64,000 nucleotides of DNA from Lacrimispora celerecrescens. Lineage in GTDB: Bacteria; Bacillota; Clostridia; Lachnospirales; Lachnospiraceae. Under the pieces are notes generated by a model that was not told where the DNA came from, made no database searches, and saw only the letters and a list, made by a program, of their open reading frames with translations. Below, piece by piece: positions 18,025 through 27,009 of the stretch. Location: contig NZ_JPME01000008.1 of assembly GCF_000732605.1 (NCBI RefSeq), forward strand, positions 209,450 to 273,449, read 5' to 3'. The translations under genes were made by a program, and so were the position numbers. The first letter of the stretch is position 1. Every line of letters begins with the position of its first letter.

Positions 18025-19038
18025 TTACGCATTTTCCATTGTTTTTAATTTCTCTATCGCTTCCATCAAACCTTTTATGTAAGCAGTATCCGCATAGCGC
18101 ACCTTGTGGCCCCAGTCTCTGTCACCTTCAATGCCAGGCACGTGGTCACTGACCATAAAGCCGTCAAATCCTGAATGCATCAGTGCATATACCACCTGGA
18201 AGGGATCGAAATTCCCTTCTCCCAGGAAACATTCCTGGAATTTAGGCACCGTACCTTGTACATCCCTCATGTGGGCATAAATCAGCTTTTTCCTTGGCCC
18301 GAAATAGTCAATGGCATCAAAAATGTTCTTTGCCCCGCCTTTCATCTGGGAAAAGGTTCCGATACAGAACAGCAATCCCCAATTCGGGCTGTCAATCATG
18401 GCTTCCGCCCGTTTATAGCTGTCCACATCAATAAACATCCTTGCAATTCCTGACAGGCTTTTTATTGGCGGGTCGTCCGGATGCAGAGCCATGGTCACAT
18501 GGTATTCCTCCGCCACCGGTATGACCCGTTTCATAAAATATTCAAAATTCTCCCACAGCGTTTCCACGTCAGGCACCATCACATCTCTTCTCTGGCCAAA
18601 ATCCGCCATATCATCAATGCCCTGCTTCTGTTTTTCTAAGTCAAAGGCCTGCACAGAAGCGCCATACCTTCCTACGGGAGCGTGATTTTCCGTTCTCCAG
18701 ACAAAGGACGGTGAAAAGTGATACCCCAGCACGGGGATCCTGACACGGCCCAGGCTGCGGATGGATTCACAGACATTTTCAATCTGCTTATCTCTTCCCT
18801 CCAGACCCAGCATCGCTTTGTCATAAAAAGAAATTGGCATGTTTTCCATTGCTTCCACGATTACACCGTACCGGTCGCATCGTTCTTTAAAACGAGCCAA
18901 ATCATCGTACTTCCAGTACTTATCCGCAGGCAGATCATAAGGGAGGTTGAACTGTACTCGGTCAATCCCCATCTGCCTTGCGTTGGTCAGGATCTCCTGA
19001 TCCACACTCCGAATCTGTCCATATGCTAATCTCATCAT
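18025..19038 (-). CDS. mannonate dehydratase-like protein (UxuA family)
   Basis: 337 aa TIM-barrel protein of the xylose-isomerase-like superfamily. UxuA converts D-mannonate to 2-keto-3-deoxygluconate. Visible family segments: ALHPDDPPIKSLSGIARMF (about 190-210), FCIGTFSQMKGG, IYAHMRDVQGTVPKFQECFLGEG and GFMVSDHVPGIEGD, supplying His, Asp and Glu metal ligands. It is shorter than E. coli UxuA (about 394). Ribosome site GGAGCTGACAGG; two adjacent ATGs at 19038 and 19035 are both possible. Only 6 bases after the enolase-superfamily gene, so a joint role in sugar-acid breakdown is likely. Confidence 0.85.
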   Translation of the reverse strand: MMRLAYGQIRSVDQEILTNARQMGIDRVQFNLPYDLPADKYWKYDDLARFKERCDRYGVIVEAMENMPISFYDKAMLGLEGRDKQIENVCESIRSLGRVRIPVLGYHFSPSFVWRTENHAPVGRYGASVQAFDLEKQKQGIDDMADFGQRRDVMVPDVETLWENFEYFMKRVIPVAEEYHVTMALHPDDPPIKSLSGIARMFIDVDSYKRAEAMIDSPNWGLLFCIGTFSQMKGGAKNIFDAIDYFGPRKKLIYAHMRDVQGTVPKFQECFLGEGNFDPFQVVYALMHSGFDGFMVSDHVPGIEGDRDWGHKVRYADTAYIKGLMEAIEKLKTMENA

Positions 19039-19044
19039 AACCTG

Positions 19045-20454
19045 TCAGCTCCATATCCGGTCCAGAGAGGTCTCCTGGTTCCATTCATCGGTAGATACCC
19101 ATACATCTTTGCCCTTCATAGGCCCGTGTTCACGGATCAGTTCCTCGTTTAAGGACTCAATTCCAAGACCAGGTGCATCCGTCACTGCCGTAAAGCCATC
19201 CTGCACAATAGGCTTCACCGGTCCTATGATCAAATCCTGCCACCACTCAGAATCAAAAGCGTCATGCTCCTGTACAAAGAAATTCTCACTGGCAGTAGCC
19301 ATATGGGCACCAGCTAAGGCTGATATGGGGCTTTCACACATATGGAGTGCCATAGATACTCCATATCTGGCCGCCATATCACCCAGTTTCTTGGTTTCCA
19401 GGATTCCTCCGGAAGTCAAGAGGTCCGGATGCACCACATCCAAGGCACCTGCCTCAAAAAGAGGTTCAAAGGTCTCTGTCAGGTACATATCCTCTCCCGT
19501 TGCAAGGGGAGAAGTCGTTGCATGCTTTAGTTCCTTGTATTGATCCGTCAGATACCAGGGGAGCATATCCTCCAGCCATGCCAGGTTATATTTTTCAAGC
19601 CTTCTTGCAATCTTAATCATATCCGGAAGAGGAAAATGCCCGAAATGGTCAATGGCCAATGGCACTTTTGTACCAATCACGTCCCGCACCCTTCCAATGT
19701 ATTCATCCAGATGCGCCAGCCCTTGTTCCGTCACATGCATATTGGTAAAGGGGTGTGAAATCCGGTTAAAATCATACAATGCCGCATTGGCTGCAGAACC
19801 TTCAGCCCTTGTACCGGTTCTTGAAACCCGGCGTACTTCTTCCTCCACAGCCCGCAGCTCATTGACCCAGTCTAAGGGACCGGAATAATTCCCCTCCTGC
19901 GCCATAAGAAGCTCCACACTAAGGATCTTTACTGCCGTAAATCCCTGATCCATATATCCTTTTAAGATTTGTCCCACTTTCTCAGGCTCCATTAAGATGC
20001 CAGTGGCCCTGCCTTCCTCAATATGGGTATCTGCATAGAGCCTGACCTTATCCCGGAACCTTCCTCCCAATAGCTGATACACAGGAACCCCGTACGCTTT
20101 ACCTGCCAGATCCCAGAGGGCCAGTTCAATGGCACAAACGCCTGCAGACTGTCTGGACTGACCACCGAATTGCTTGATTTTTCTAAAAATACGATCTACC
20201 TCACAGGGATTCTCACCAATAATCCTGCTCTTTAAATATTTTAAATAAGTGGCGCTGGCGCCGTCACGCATTTCCCCATATCCGCTGATTCCCTGGTTGG
20301 TGTCAATTCTCACCAGATAACAACCCCAGGGAGGAAGATCCACCTTGGTGAATTTTACATCCGTGATCCGTAACATAGACGGATTGGAGCTTTGCCTTAC
20401 AAAATTCAGACACTCTTCATAATTAATATCTGTCCGACCGCTCTTATGTTCCAT
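19045..20454 (-). CDS. mandelate racemase/muconate lactonizing enzyme family dehydratase
   Basis: 469 aa enolase-superfamily protein. The AGGAGG six bases before the ATG at 20454 decides the start over the in-frame ATG at 20472. N-terminal capping domain with YGEMRDGASATYLKYLKS, then the barrel: LAIDHFGHFPLPDM, AWLEDMLPWY and LATGEDMYL carry the Asp-Glu-Glu metal ligands, and SMALHMCESP lies at the end of the barrel. Such enzymes dehydrate sugar acids (mannonate, gluconate, galactonate) or open lactones. The operon partner is mannonate-dehydratase-like. Exact substrate not determined. Confidence 0.88.
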   Translation of the reverse strand: MEHKSGRTDINYEECLNFVRQSSNPSMLRITDVKFTKVDLPPWGCYLVRIDTNQGISGYGEMRDGASATYLKYLKSRIIGENPCEVDRIFRKIKQFGGQSRQSAGVCAIELALWDLAGKAYGVPVYQLLGGRFRDKVRLYADTHIEEGRATGILMEPEKVGQILKGYMDQGFTAVKILSVELLMAQEGNYSGPLDWVNELRAVEEEVRRVSRTGTRAEGSAANAALYDFNRISHPFTNMHVTEQGLAHLDEYIGRVRDVIGTKVPLAIDHFGHFPLPDMIKIARRLEKYNLAWLEDMLPWYLTDQYKELKHATTSPLATGEDMYLTETFEPLFEAGALDVVHPDLLTSGGILETKKLGDMAARYGVSMALHMCESPISALAGAHMATASENFFVQEHDAFDSEWWQDLIIGPVKPIVQDGFTAVTDAPGLGIESLNEELIREHGPMKGKDVWVSTDEWNQETSLDRIWS

Positions 20455-20526
20455 CGTCAACCTCCTGTCCATTCCAACTCTTATTCACTATTTTCTAATC
20501 ATTCATTACTGCCCAGCCAGCTGCAG

Positions 20527-21381
20527 TTAACCTTTTACCGCACCGTCTGCCATACCCTTGACAAAATACCTGTTGCATGAAAGGAAAATAAGGAGTACCG
20601 GAAAAGCTACTATGGCCGATGCAGCCATCGTGGAACCCCAGTCCACCGCAAACTCTCCTGCAAACATGTGGATAGCAATGGGAAGTGTTCTTGTCTTAGT
20701 CGATGTACTCAAGTTCAAAGCAAAAAGGAATTCTTCCCATGCATGGATGTAGGTGTAAATAGCCACAGAGATCAATCCCGGTTTTGCAATGGGCAAAACC
20801 ACTCGAAACAGCGCCCCGATTCCTGTACAACCATCAATTTTAGCTGCTTCCTCCAGTTCCTTTGGCACTGTCTCAAAAAAGGAACTGAGCATGATAACAC
20901 CCATAGGAATCGTCAGTGCCAGATCTGCCAGGATCAGTGAAAAATGAGTATCCAAAAGCCCTGTTTTTGCAACCAGGAAATACAAGGGGATGATGATTAC
21001 CACACTGGGAATCATCTGTCCGAACAGAAGGGCAATCTTAAGCACTCCATGTCCCCTAAACTTATATCTGCTTAAGCCGTAACCTGCCAGAATGGAAATA
21101 AGCAATGTAATTACAACCACACTGACCGTAATGATGATGCTGTTGACAAAAGCGTCAAACATCTTGGAATTAGTAAGTACATTAACATAATTGCCCAATG
21201 TAGGTGTGTCTGGGATGATCTGAGGAGGGATATCATACTGTTCCGTAGGAAGCTTGATGGATGTGGACAGCATCCAGATTGCCGGGAACACGGCTGCCAG
21301 AATTACAAGAAGTAAGATTGCATAGGTGCAAATCTGCCAGACAATATTTGTTCTTGTTACAGATTTTTTCATTTTCACCAT
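20527..21381 (-). CDS. carbohydrate ABC transporter permease, MalG-like
   Basis: 284 aa from the ATG at 21381, which has GGAGGGG 8 bases upstream and follows the previous stop by one base. EAA loop LEEAAKIDGCTGIGALFRVVLP; six membrane helices; C-terminus YFVKGMADGAVKG. Second permease of the importer encoded upstream of the sugar-acid enzymes. Confidence 0.92.
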   Translation of the reverse strand: MVKMKKSVTRTNIVWQICTYAILLLVILAAVFPAIWMLSTSIKLPTEQYDIPPQIIPDTPTLGNYVNVLTNSKMFDAFVNSIIITVSVVVITLLISILAGYGLSRYKFRGHGVLKIALLFGQMIPSVVIIIPLYFLVAKTGLLDTHFSLILADLALTIPMGVIMLSSFFETVPKELEEAAKIDGCTGIGALFRVVLPIAKPGLISVAIYTYIHAWEEFLFALNLSTSTKTRTLPIAIHMFAGEFAVDWGSTMAASAIVAFPVLLIFLSCNRYFVKGMADGAVKG

Positions 21382-21382
21382 G

Positions 21383-22261
21383 TTAATTCCCCTCCTTTTC
21401 TCTTGTAAGATAGAGATATACAAGACTTACGAACATAGATAACGCAAACAATACCGCACTGGCTGCACTGGCTATCCCGAAATCATAATCCATGAATGCC
21501 CGTTTATAAATGTACATGGCCATAACTTCTGTCTTATGAGCTGGTCCGCCCTCTGTCATTGCGTAAATAAAAGTAAATGCATTCAGGGTCCAGATGATCA
21601 TTAACAGGGTTGTCGAATAGCAGGTTGCGGCGATTGATGGCCAGGTCACATTTTTAAAGATGCCAAATACATTTGCTCCATCAATAACCGCAGCCTCTTT
21701 CAAATCCTTGGATACACTCTGAAGGGATGCCTCGATCATCAGCAGGATGAACGGGAACATCTTCCATGTGTTGACTGCAATGACAGACCACATGGCAATC
21801 TTGGGATTGGACAGCCATGTCTGGTTCTTTTCAATGATTCCCAGAGAGCTGAAAATGAAGTTGATAATACCATAATCAGCATTGTACATCCACTTCCACA
21901 CAGCGGAACCGATGATGCTGGGAGTTACCCATGGGATCATTAACAGGATACGAATAAGAGTCTTCCCTTTCACAAATGGCTGATGAAGGATCAAAGCCAT
22001 GATAAAGCCCAGACCAAACTGGAAGAAAACACTTCCAAACGTCCATACTAACGTATTTGTGATAGAACCAAGGAACACCTTATCCTCAAACAACTTTTTG
22101 TACTGGGAAATGCCGCAGAAAACAGGAGCTTCCAGGAACAGGGTGTTGTTAAAGAACCCCATGACCAACGTATAAAGCAACGGATATATCATGACTACTG
22201 CAACGGTAATCACAGCAGGAAGTACATATCCGGCTCCTGAACGTTTGATTTTTCTAAGCAT
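21383..22261 (-). CDS. carbohydrate ABC transporter permease, MalF-like
   Basis: 292 aa, about six membrane helices starting with GYVLPAVITVAVVMIYPLLY. EAA loop LKEAAVIDGANVFGIFKNVTWP. Pairs with the permease that starts one base after this gene's stop. An AAAGGTG site lies 12 bases before the ATG. It works with the binding protein at 22334; the ATPase must come from elsewhere. Confidence 0.92.
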   Translation of the reverse strand: MLRKIKRSGAGYVLPAVITVAVVMIYPLLYTLVMGFFNNTLFLEAPVFCGISQYKKLFEDKVFLGSITNTLVWTFGSVFFQFGLGFIMALILHQPFVKGKTLIRILLMIPWVTPSIIGSAVWKWMYNADYGIINFIFSSLGIIEKNQTWLSNPKIAMWSVIAVNTWKMFPFILLMIEASLQSVSKDLKEAAVIDGANVFGIFKNVTWPSIAATCYSTTLLMIIWTLNAFTFIYAMTEGGPAHKTEVMAMYIYKRAFMDYDFGIASAASAVLFALSMFVSLVYLYLTREKEGN

Positions 22262-22333
22262 ACTTTCATTTCACCTTTCTCTTTTAAAAGGCAGGCCCTG
22301 CCTGTGAACAGAGCCTGCCTGCCCCACTTCGGT

Positions 22334-23623
22334 TTACTTTAACAGTTTCGTTGTTGCCTGATCTAACAGACCGCTGGCTTCCTCGGCAGACATATCCTCA
22401 GAAAGCATCAGCTGAAGGTTATCCATGATAGCCTGGCGGATACCTACAATGTTCTCAACTGCCGGAAGTGCATTCGCATACTGTAAAGCGTCTGCATTTG
22501 GCTTGATGATTTCTTCCGGATAGTCTGTGTAACGGGCCGCTACTTCTGCCGTACCTGTGAAAGTATTTGTATAGATAGCTGCAATATCAGGTCTGCTAAG
22601 GAATTTCACAAATTCCCATGCCGCTTCTTTCTCCTTGCTGGATTCTGCAACCGCTACAGACCAGCCTCCTAAAATGGTGTTCCTCTCAGCACCGTTCGCA
22701 GTGGGAACCATGGTGCATGCAAAATTCAAATCCGGATTTGCCTTCACAATTTCAGCCAAGTCATAAATGCCGCTTAAGTACATCGCAATTTTGCCGCTGG
22801 CAAACAGGGTGCGGTTTGCAATGTTGTCATTCTCCAGTAAGGATGCAGGTGCATAAGCTGCCAGATCCTTATAAAGCTGTGCCGTCTGGACCGCCACATC
22901 ACTTCCAAGCGCAGATGCAGTATTGTCAGCATTCAAAATATCACCACCGGAAGAACGGAGCATGGTTATGTACTGGAAAGAGAAATTCGAGTAATTTGTT
23001 CCGCAGAGGCCATAACCATATACATCACCGTTCGTACATGCAGCCGCAACCCCTTTTACCTCATCCCAGGTTGCAGGAGGTGTTTGATATCCTGCTGCCG
23101 ACAGGATGTCCTTGTTATAGAACATAACATATGTTTCACTGCGGAATGGAAGGCCATAGAGTTTTCCGTTCACAGTGGAGGCATCATTAGCACCTTTGAC
23201 GAACTGATTCACATCCAGGGAATCCTTTGCCACGTATTCATCAAGCGGTGCAAGCAAACCTGCATTACCGAACGTGGTAACCCAGTCCAGCGCGCAGGAC
23301 AGGACATCTGGAGCCGTACCATTTTTAAGCGCTAGCATGTATTTATCATTTGCAAGATCTGCCTGGAACTCCGCTTCAATCTTAATATCAGGGTGTTCCT
23401 TGTTCCATATAGCCTCTACCTCCGGCCAAACAGCCTCCTGCCAGTTGCCATCCCAAAATTTAATGGTAACGGGTTTTCCTGAAGCCTCTGTTTTCTGATC
23501 AGACTGGGGAGCCGGACTCTCAGATTTCTGTTCTCCCTTTGCTGAAGAGCATCCGACCATAAGTCCTAATGCCATTGTTGCTGCCATAGTCATACTTAAT
23601 GTTCTCTTCACTACCTTTTTCAT
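22334..23623 (-). CDS. sugar ABC transporter substrate-binding lipoprotein (family 1)
   Basis: 429 aa. Signal peptide with lipobox LGLMVGC (Cys25), then a low-complexity linker and a family 1 binding-protein body beginning VTIKFWDGNWQEAVWPEV. AAGGAGG precedes the ATG. First gene of an eight-gene operon: importer, enolase-superfamily dehydratase, mannonate-dehydratase-like protein, VOC protein, GH1 and Gfo/Idh. Substrate probably a beta-glucoside or a glycoside carrying a sugar acid; this is inferred from the enzymes. Confidence 0.93.
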   Translation of the reverse strand: MKKVVKRTLSMTMAATMALGLMVGCSSAKGEQKSESPAPQSDQKTEASGKPVTIKFWDGNWQEAVWPEVEAIWNKEHPDIKIEAEFQADLANDKYMLALKNGTAPDVLSCALDWVTTFGNAGLLAPLDEYVAKDSLDVNQFVKGANDASTVNGKLYGLPFRSETYVMFYNKDILSAAGYQTPPATWDEVKGVAAACTNGDVYGYGLCGTNYSNFSFQYITMLRSSGGDILNADNTASALGSDVAVQTAQLYKDLAAYAPASLLENDNIANRTLFASGKIAMYLSGIYDLAEIVKANPDLNFACTMVPTANGAERNTILGGWSVAVAESSKEKEAAWEFVKFLSRPDIAAIYTNTFTGTAEVAARYTDYPEEIIKPNADALQYANALPAVENIVGIRQAIMDNLQLMLSEDMSAEEASGLLDQATTKLLK

Positions 23624-23660
23624 GTTTTTCCTCCTTGCTCTTTTTACCCTTTTTCTAAAA

Positions 23661-23674
23661 TGTTAACGTTTTCA
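23661..23674. promoter_or_regulatory. LacI/CcpA-type operator (site 1)
   Basis: TGTTAACGTTTTCA fits the catabolite-response consensus TGWNANCGNTNWCA at every position. It sits 16 bases downstream of the -10 of the minus-strand importer promoter. The core AACGTTTTCATTTT recurs exactly at 23775-23788. It may bind the divergently encoded LacI regulator or CcpA. Confidence 0.65.
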
Positions 23675-23689
23675 TTTTATTACAACTAC

Positions 23690-23718
23690 ATACTAGCAAA
23701 TACTTGTGCATTTTGCAA
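23690..23718 (-). promoter_or_regulatory. promoter of the GH1/sugar-acid operon
   Basis: Minus-strand TTGCAA (23713-23718), 17-base spacer, TAGTAT (23690-23695). Moderate match to sigmaA, upstream of the binding-protein gene and next to operator site 1. Confidence 0.55.
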
Positions 23719-23770
23719 GCTTTTTTTAACTTATCATTTAATTTTTAATCGTTTTTGAACATTTTATTTT

Positions 23771-23784
23771 TATAAACGTTTTCA
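23771..23784. promoter_or_regulatory. LacI/CcpA-type operator (site 2)
   Basis: TATAAACGTTTTCA, one base off the same consensus, 110 bases from site 1 and about 21 bases upstream of the -35 of the plus-strand lacI promoter. Confidence 0.55.
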
Positions 23785-23804
23785 TTTTTAGCCACTTTCC
23801 TGCC

Positions 23805-23833
23805 TTGAAAGTGATTTTCAGATATGATATAAT
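23805..23833 (+). promoter_or_regulatory. promoter of the divergent lacI gene
   Basis: TTGAAA (23805-23810), 17-base spacer, TATAAT (23828-23833) with an extended TGA before the -10. Start codon follows at 23872. Confidence 0.8.
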
Positions 23834-23871
23834 GAAAAAAGTACAAATATTTTCATAAGAAGGGATTAAAA

Positions 23872-24891
23872 ATGAAAACCATAAAAGATGTAGCAGCTTA
23901 CTCTGGCGTTTCTTTAACCACTGTATCCCGAGTAGTTAATGGCTCTGATAAAGTCTCTCCCAAAACCAAAGCCAAGGTTGACCAAGCCATAAAGGAACTG
24001 GGATATTTTCCTAATAATGCAGCCCGCTCACTGGTAAAGAAGCAAACAGATTCCATTGCTATCCTGCTGCGCAATATACATGATCCTTTTTTCACTGATC
24101 TTATTCGCGGTATTGAAGACGCCTCCGCTCTTCTTGGGCGTAACGTCATATTCTGCAGTCCGGGAAGAGATGAGAAAGTCAGGGACCGCTATATTGAATA
24201 CCTGACAAATGGTATTTCAGACGCCATCATCTTATATGGTTCACTTTTTTCAGACAAAGCAATGATTGAGCATCTGCAAGAAGTGGGATTTCCCTTTTTG
24301 TTGATAGAAAACAACTTTCAGATGATGCCGGTTAACCAGTTCCTTATTGACAATGTAACTGGAGCAAAGGATGCGGTGAATTATTTAATCAGTCATAATC
24401 ATAAGCGTATCGCCCATGTGATGGGCAATCCAAATAAAAAAGTCATCTTGGAGCGTTTCAGCGGCTACATGGAGACCATGCAGGACAACGGTCTGATAAT
24501 CCAGGATTATTATATCCAGAATACCCTTAATGACTCTTCACTCTCTCTGCCCAATTTCAGGGAAATGATGGCCCATCCAGAAGGTGAACGGCCCACCGCT
24601 ATTTTCTGCAGCAATGACAAGATTGCCATGCAGGTAATTAACGAGCTGCAGCAGTCTGGTTTTAAGGTACCTGAAGATGTTTCTGTTGTAGGATTTGATA
24701 ATCTGATTACATACGGCTTTTCCTACCGGGGACCGAGGATCACCAGCATTCAGCAGCCTTTGTATCAGATTGGGTACGACAGCATCCTGTCCATAGATGG
24801 GATGCTTCAGGGCAGTATCACAACACCTATTAACAAATTCTACCAGGCTACTTTGGAGGAACATGAGACGGTGTGCTTTTGCACGGAATAA
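23872..24891 (+). CDS. LacI-family transcriptional regulator
   Basis: 339 aa, the only plus-strand gene between 1 and 57000. Helix-turn-helix IKDVAAYSGVSLTTVSRVVN at the N-terminus, then a type I periplasmic-binding-like sensor domain (TDSIAILLRNIHDPFFTDLI). AGAAGGG ribosome site. Divergent from the GH1/sugar-acid operon and separated from it by two matching LacI-type operators, which makes it the likely regulator of that operon and of itself. Inducer unknown. Confidence 0.94.
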   Translation: MKTIKDVAAYSGVSLTTVSRVVNGSDKVSPKTKAKVDQAIKELGYFPNNAARSLVKKQTDSIAILLRNIHDPFFTDLIRGIEDASALLGRNVIFCSPGRDEKVRDRYIEYLTNGISDAIILYGSLFSDKAMIEHLQEVGFPFLLIENNFQMMPVNQFLIDNVTGAKDAVNYLISHNHKRIAHVMGNPNKKVILERFSGYMETMQDNGLIIQDYYIQNTLNDSSLSLPNFREMMAHPEGERPTAIFCSNDKIAMQVINELQQSGFKVPEDVSVVGFDNLITYGFSYRGPRITSIQQPLYQIGYDSILSIDGMLQGSITTPINKFYQATLEEHETVCFCTE

Positions 24892-24976
24892 ATGATAGGC
24901 GGATTTATTAAGGAAACTACCTGGCCATAAGACAGCTTGAGATTTTAAATGGGCTTATTATTGAATTTAATAAAAA

Positions 24977-25029
24977 TTGAATGACGCAGCAAAAAAGGTC
25001 TTATTACCCCTTTTTGCTGCGTCATTCAA
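24977..25029. terminator. bidirectional intrinsic terminator
   Basis: A 19-base perfect inverted repeat, left arm 24977-24995 and right arm 25011-25029 around GACGCAGC/GCTGCGTC, loop 15. It lies between the convergent lacI (ending 24891) and nucleoside hydrolase (ending 25083) genes and can serve both. Confidence 0.88.
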
Positions 25030-25082
25030 CGTCTTCACATAATTAATCAATGTATATTTATATATTCTCCACCCCCACCGCC

Positions 25083-25952
25083 TTAATCCATGGGAACCCG
25101 CATCCACGCATCATAAATTTGATCCTTAAACGCCATTTCCTCACCAATCACCGGAAGATTGCACACACAGTTGCCTTCTTTGGCCTCCTGCAGATACCCC
25201 CGTTTTAAATCTTCCGTCGAGATAAGCAGCGTCTTTCTCTCATCCGTAAAAAGCTCCGGATTCATCAAATATACTGCCGCGGTCACATCCCAGTTATAAA
25301 AACCGCCGATGCCATAGTCCTCCTCATTATACCCAAACCAATAATCAGTTTTCTCACGGATGTATGCAGCGGCCCTGTTATCTGAATTGAATAAACGTTC
25401 CTTATACTCATCCCTTGTAAACAGCACCTTCAGGCAATGATTCCCTGTAATCACCGAGACATTCCTTCCTTTCGTAAGCACCGTCCACGTGGCAAAGGGA
25501 TCACAGGAGAAATTCAGCTCGTCCATTACCTTTTTCTCAAACACAAGCGGGCTTGTAATCCCACCCATTACCACGATTTCTTTTACCTTCTCAAAAAAAT
25601 GGTTGTCCCTTTCATAAGCCCCCCGGAGATTTGTAAGGGAACCGGTTGCAAGAATCGATAAAGATCCTGCATACTGATCCGCCATCTCTGCAAGGTAATC
25701 TGCTGCTTCACTTTCGTATGCCCCGCATCTTTCCCCGCCCATTTTCACCGGAATGTCCTCACGTCCCAAATCCTTTAACATGTTTCTACAGGTGTTGTAT
25801 ACAACATCCAACCGATTATTTCCATAAGTTGCCGTAATCCCGTGCACTTTCGCTTCCGGGCAGCCAAGAAGGTACATGAACGCAAGACCATCATCAACAT
25901 CACAGTCCTTTACCCCAAATGTATTGTCACAGTCAAATATCACATGCTTCAT
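25083..25952 (-). CDS. nucleoside hydrolase (IUNH family)
   Basis: 289 aa calcium-dependent N-ribohydrolase fold, cleaving a nucleoside to base and ribose. Visible: Asp-rich N-terminus FDCDNTFGVKDCDVDDGLA (6-24), ILATGSLTNLRGA, IVVMGG, and NWDVTAAVYLMNPELF with the last calcium-binding Asp. In ordinary IUNH the first DxD and the DD pair are three residues apart; here they are ten apart, so this is a divergent subgroup. Last gene of the 14-gene cluster, 6 bases after the ATPase stop, so it is likely co-transcribed with the Ynj-type transporter. Substrate unknown. Confidence 0.88.
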   Translation of the reverse strand: MKHVIFDCDNTFGVKDCDVDDGLAFMYLLGCPEAKVHGITATYGNNRLDVVYNTCRNMLKDLGREDIPVKMGGERCGAYESEAADYLAEMADQYAGSLSILATGSLTNLRGAYERDNHFFEKVKEIVVMGGITSPLVFEKKVMDELNFSCDPFATWTVLTKGRNVSVITGNHCLKVLFTRDEYKERLFNSDNRAAAYIREKTDYWFGYNEEDYGIGGFYNWDVTAAVYLMNPELFTDERKTLLISTEDLKRGYLQEAKEGNCVCNLPVIGEEMAFKDQIYDAWMRVPMD

Positions 25953-25958
25953 CTAATT

Positions 25959-26980
25959 TTACGCTCCTCTCCGAAACCAAGTTACTCCGTTTTCCTCTAT
26001 AGAAATACCGGTCCGGTCTCCTTCTTCCAGTCCCAGCCTCTCCAGTTCATGACTCATGACCTGACTTACTATCACGCCCTCCGGTACCTCTATCTTCACT
26101 TCCGCCATCTCTCCCATAAATGCAATTCCGGTAATTGTATAGGTTCCCTCTCTTTCAAGGGTTACGGAATACGGCCGGATCATGGCCTCATAATCCCCGT
26201 CTTCCAGTTCTGAACTCATCTCAAACAGACTGCTATAAAACCTGTGATTTATCATTCTTCCCTTCACATAGTTCACCCTGCCGAAATATTCCGCCACTGC
26301 CTTTGAAACCGGATGACGGAACATATTCCTTGGCGTGTCGTACTGTAAAATCTGTCCCTCATTCATGAGCGCAATCCTGTCCGACATCTGCATTGCTTCT
26401 CTTTTCTCATGGGTCACAAGAATCGTGGTAATCTTCCGTTCCTGATGCAGTTTCTTCACAAGATTCCCCATCTTCAGCCTTAAGCATTCATCAAGTCCAG
26501 AAAACGGTTCATCTAAGAGCAGCACTCGCGGATTTGCAGCAAGAGCCCTTGCCAGTGCAACTCTCTGCATCTGCCTCCGGATATTTCCTTTATCTTCCGG
26601 TTCTCAAAGCCCGTAAGCTGTACTTCTTCCAGCAGCTTTTTCACCGTTTTCTTCCGAACATCTTTCGGTACTTTTTGAAGCTCCATGGGAAATGCAATGT
26701 TCTGTTCCACTGTCATGTGGGGAAACAGTCGTAAATCCTGAAATACGATGACCGTCCCTCTTTTCTCAGGCGGAATCCCAGCAACCGATGCATTCTGGAT
26801 CCGGATATCTCCCTGTTGGATTTCCAGAAGTCCGGCTATGCTTTTCAAAAGCGTTGTCTTTCCGCACCCGGAAGCACCAAGAAGCGAGATGAATTCCCCT
26901 TCCCGTATATCCAGGCTGATCCCATTAAGAATCACTTTTTTCTGCAGTACTACTTTTAAATCTTCAACCATAAGGCTCAT
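25959..26980 (-). CDS. ynjD: ABC transporter ATP-binding protein, YnjD-like (frameshifted)
   Basis: ATPase of the adjacent importer, about 340 aa if one base is restored. First frame from 26980: Walker A GASGCGKTT, Q-loop VFQDLRLFPHMTV, then ISGG. The frame breaks inside the signature motif: the DNA reads GGAGGCAGATGCAG, and one extra base near 26573-26574 would give ISGGQMQRVALARA. The second frame continues with Walker B VLLLDEPFSGLD, the H-loop THEKREA and a C-terminal TOBE-like domain. Every catalytic motif is intact apart from the lost base, so a base-call error is more likely than decay. The permease gene ends 29 bases upstream. Confidence 0.85.
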
Positions 26981-27009
26981 TGTTTCTCTCACCCTTTTCC
27001 CTTGTCGTC

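Noticed and set aside
22618..23127. Plus-strand frame of 169 codons
   Set aside because: Antisense to the sugar-binding lipoprotein gene; composition is rich in Pro, Gln, Cys and His as expected for a shadow frame.
23661..23674. Calling the site a pure CcpA cre
   Set aside because: It fits the cre consensus, but a matching copy next to the local LacI promoter makes the local regulator at least as likely; left undecided.
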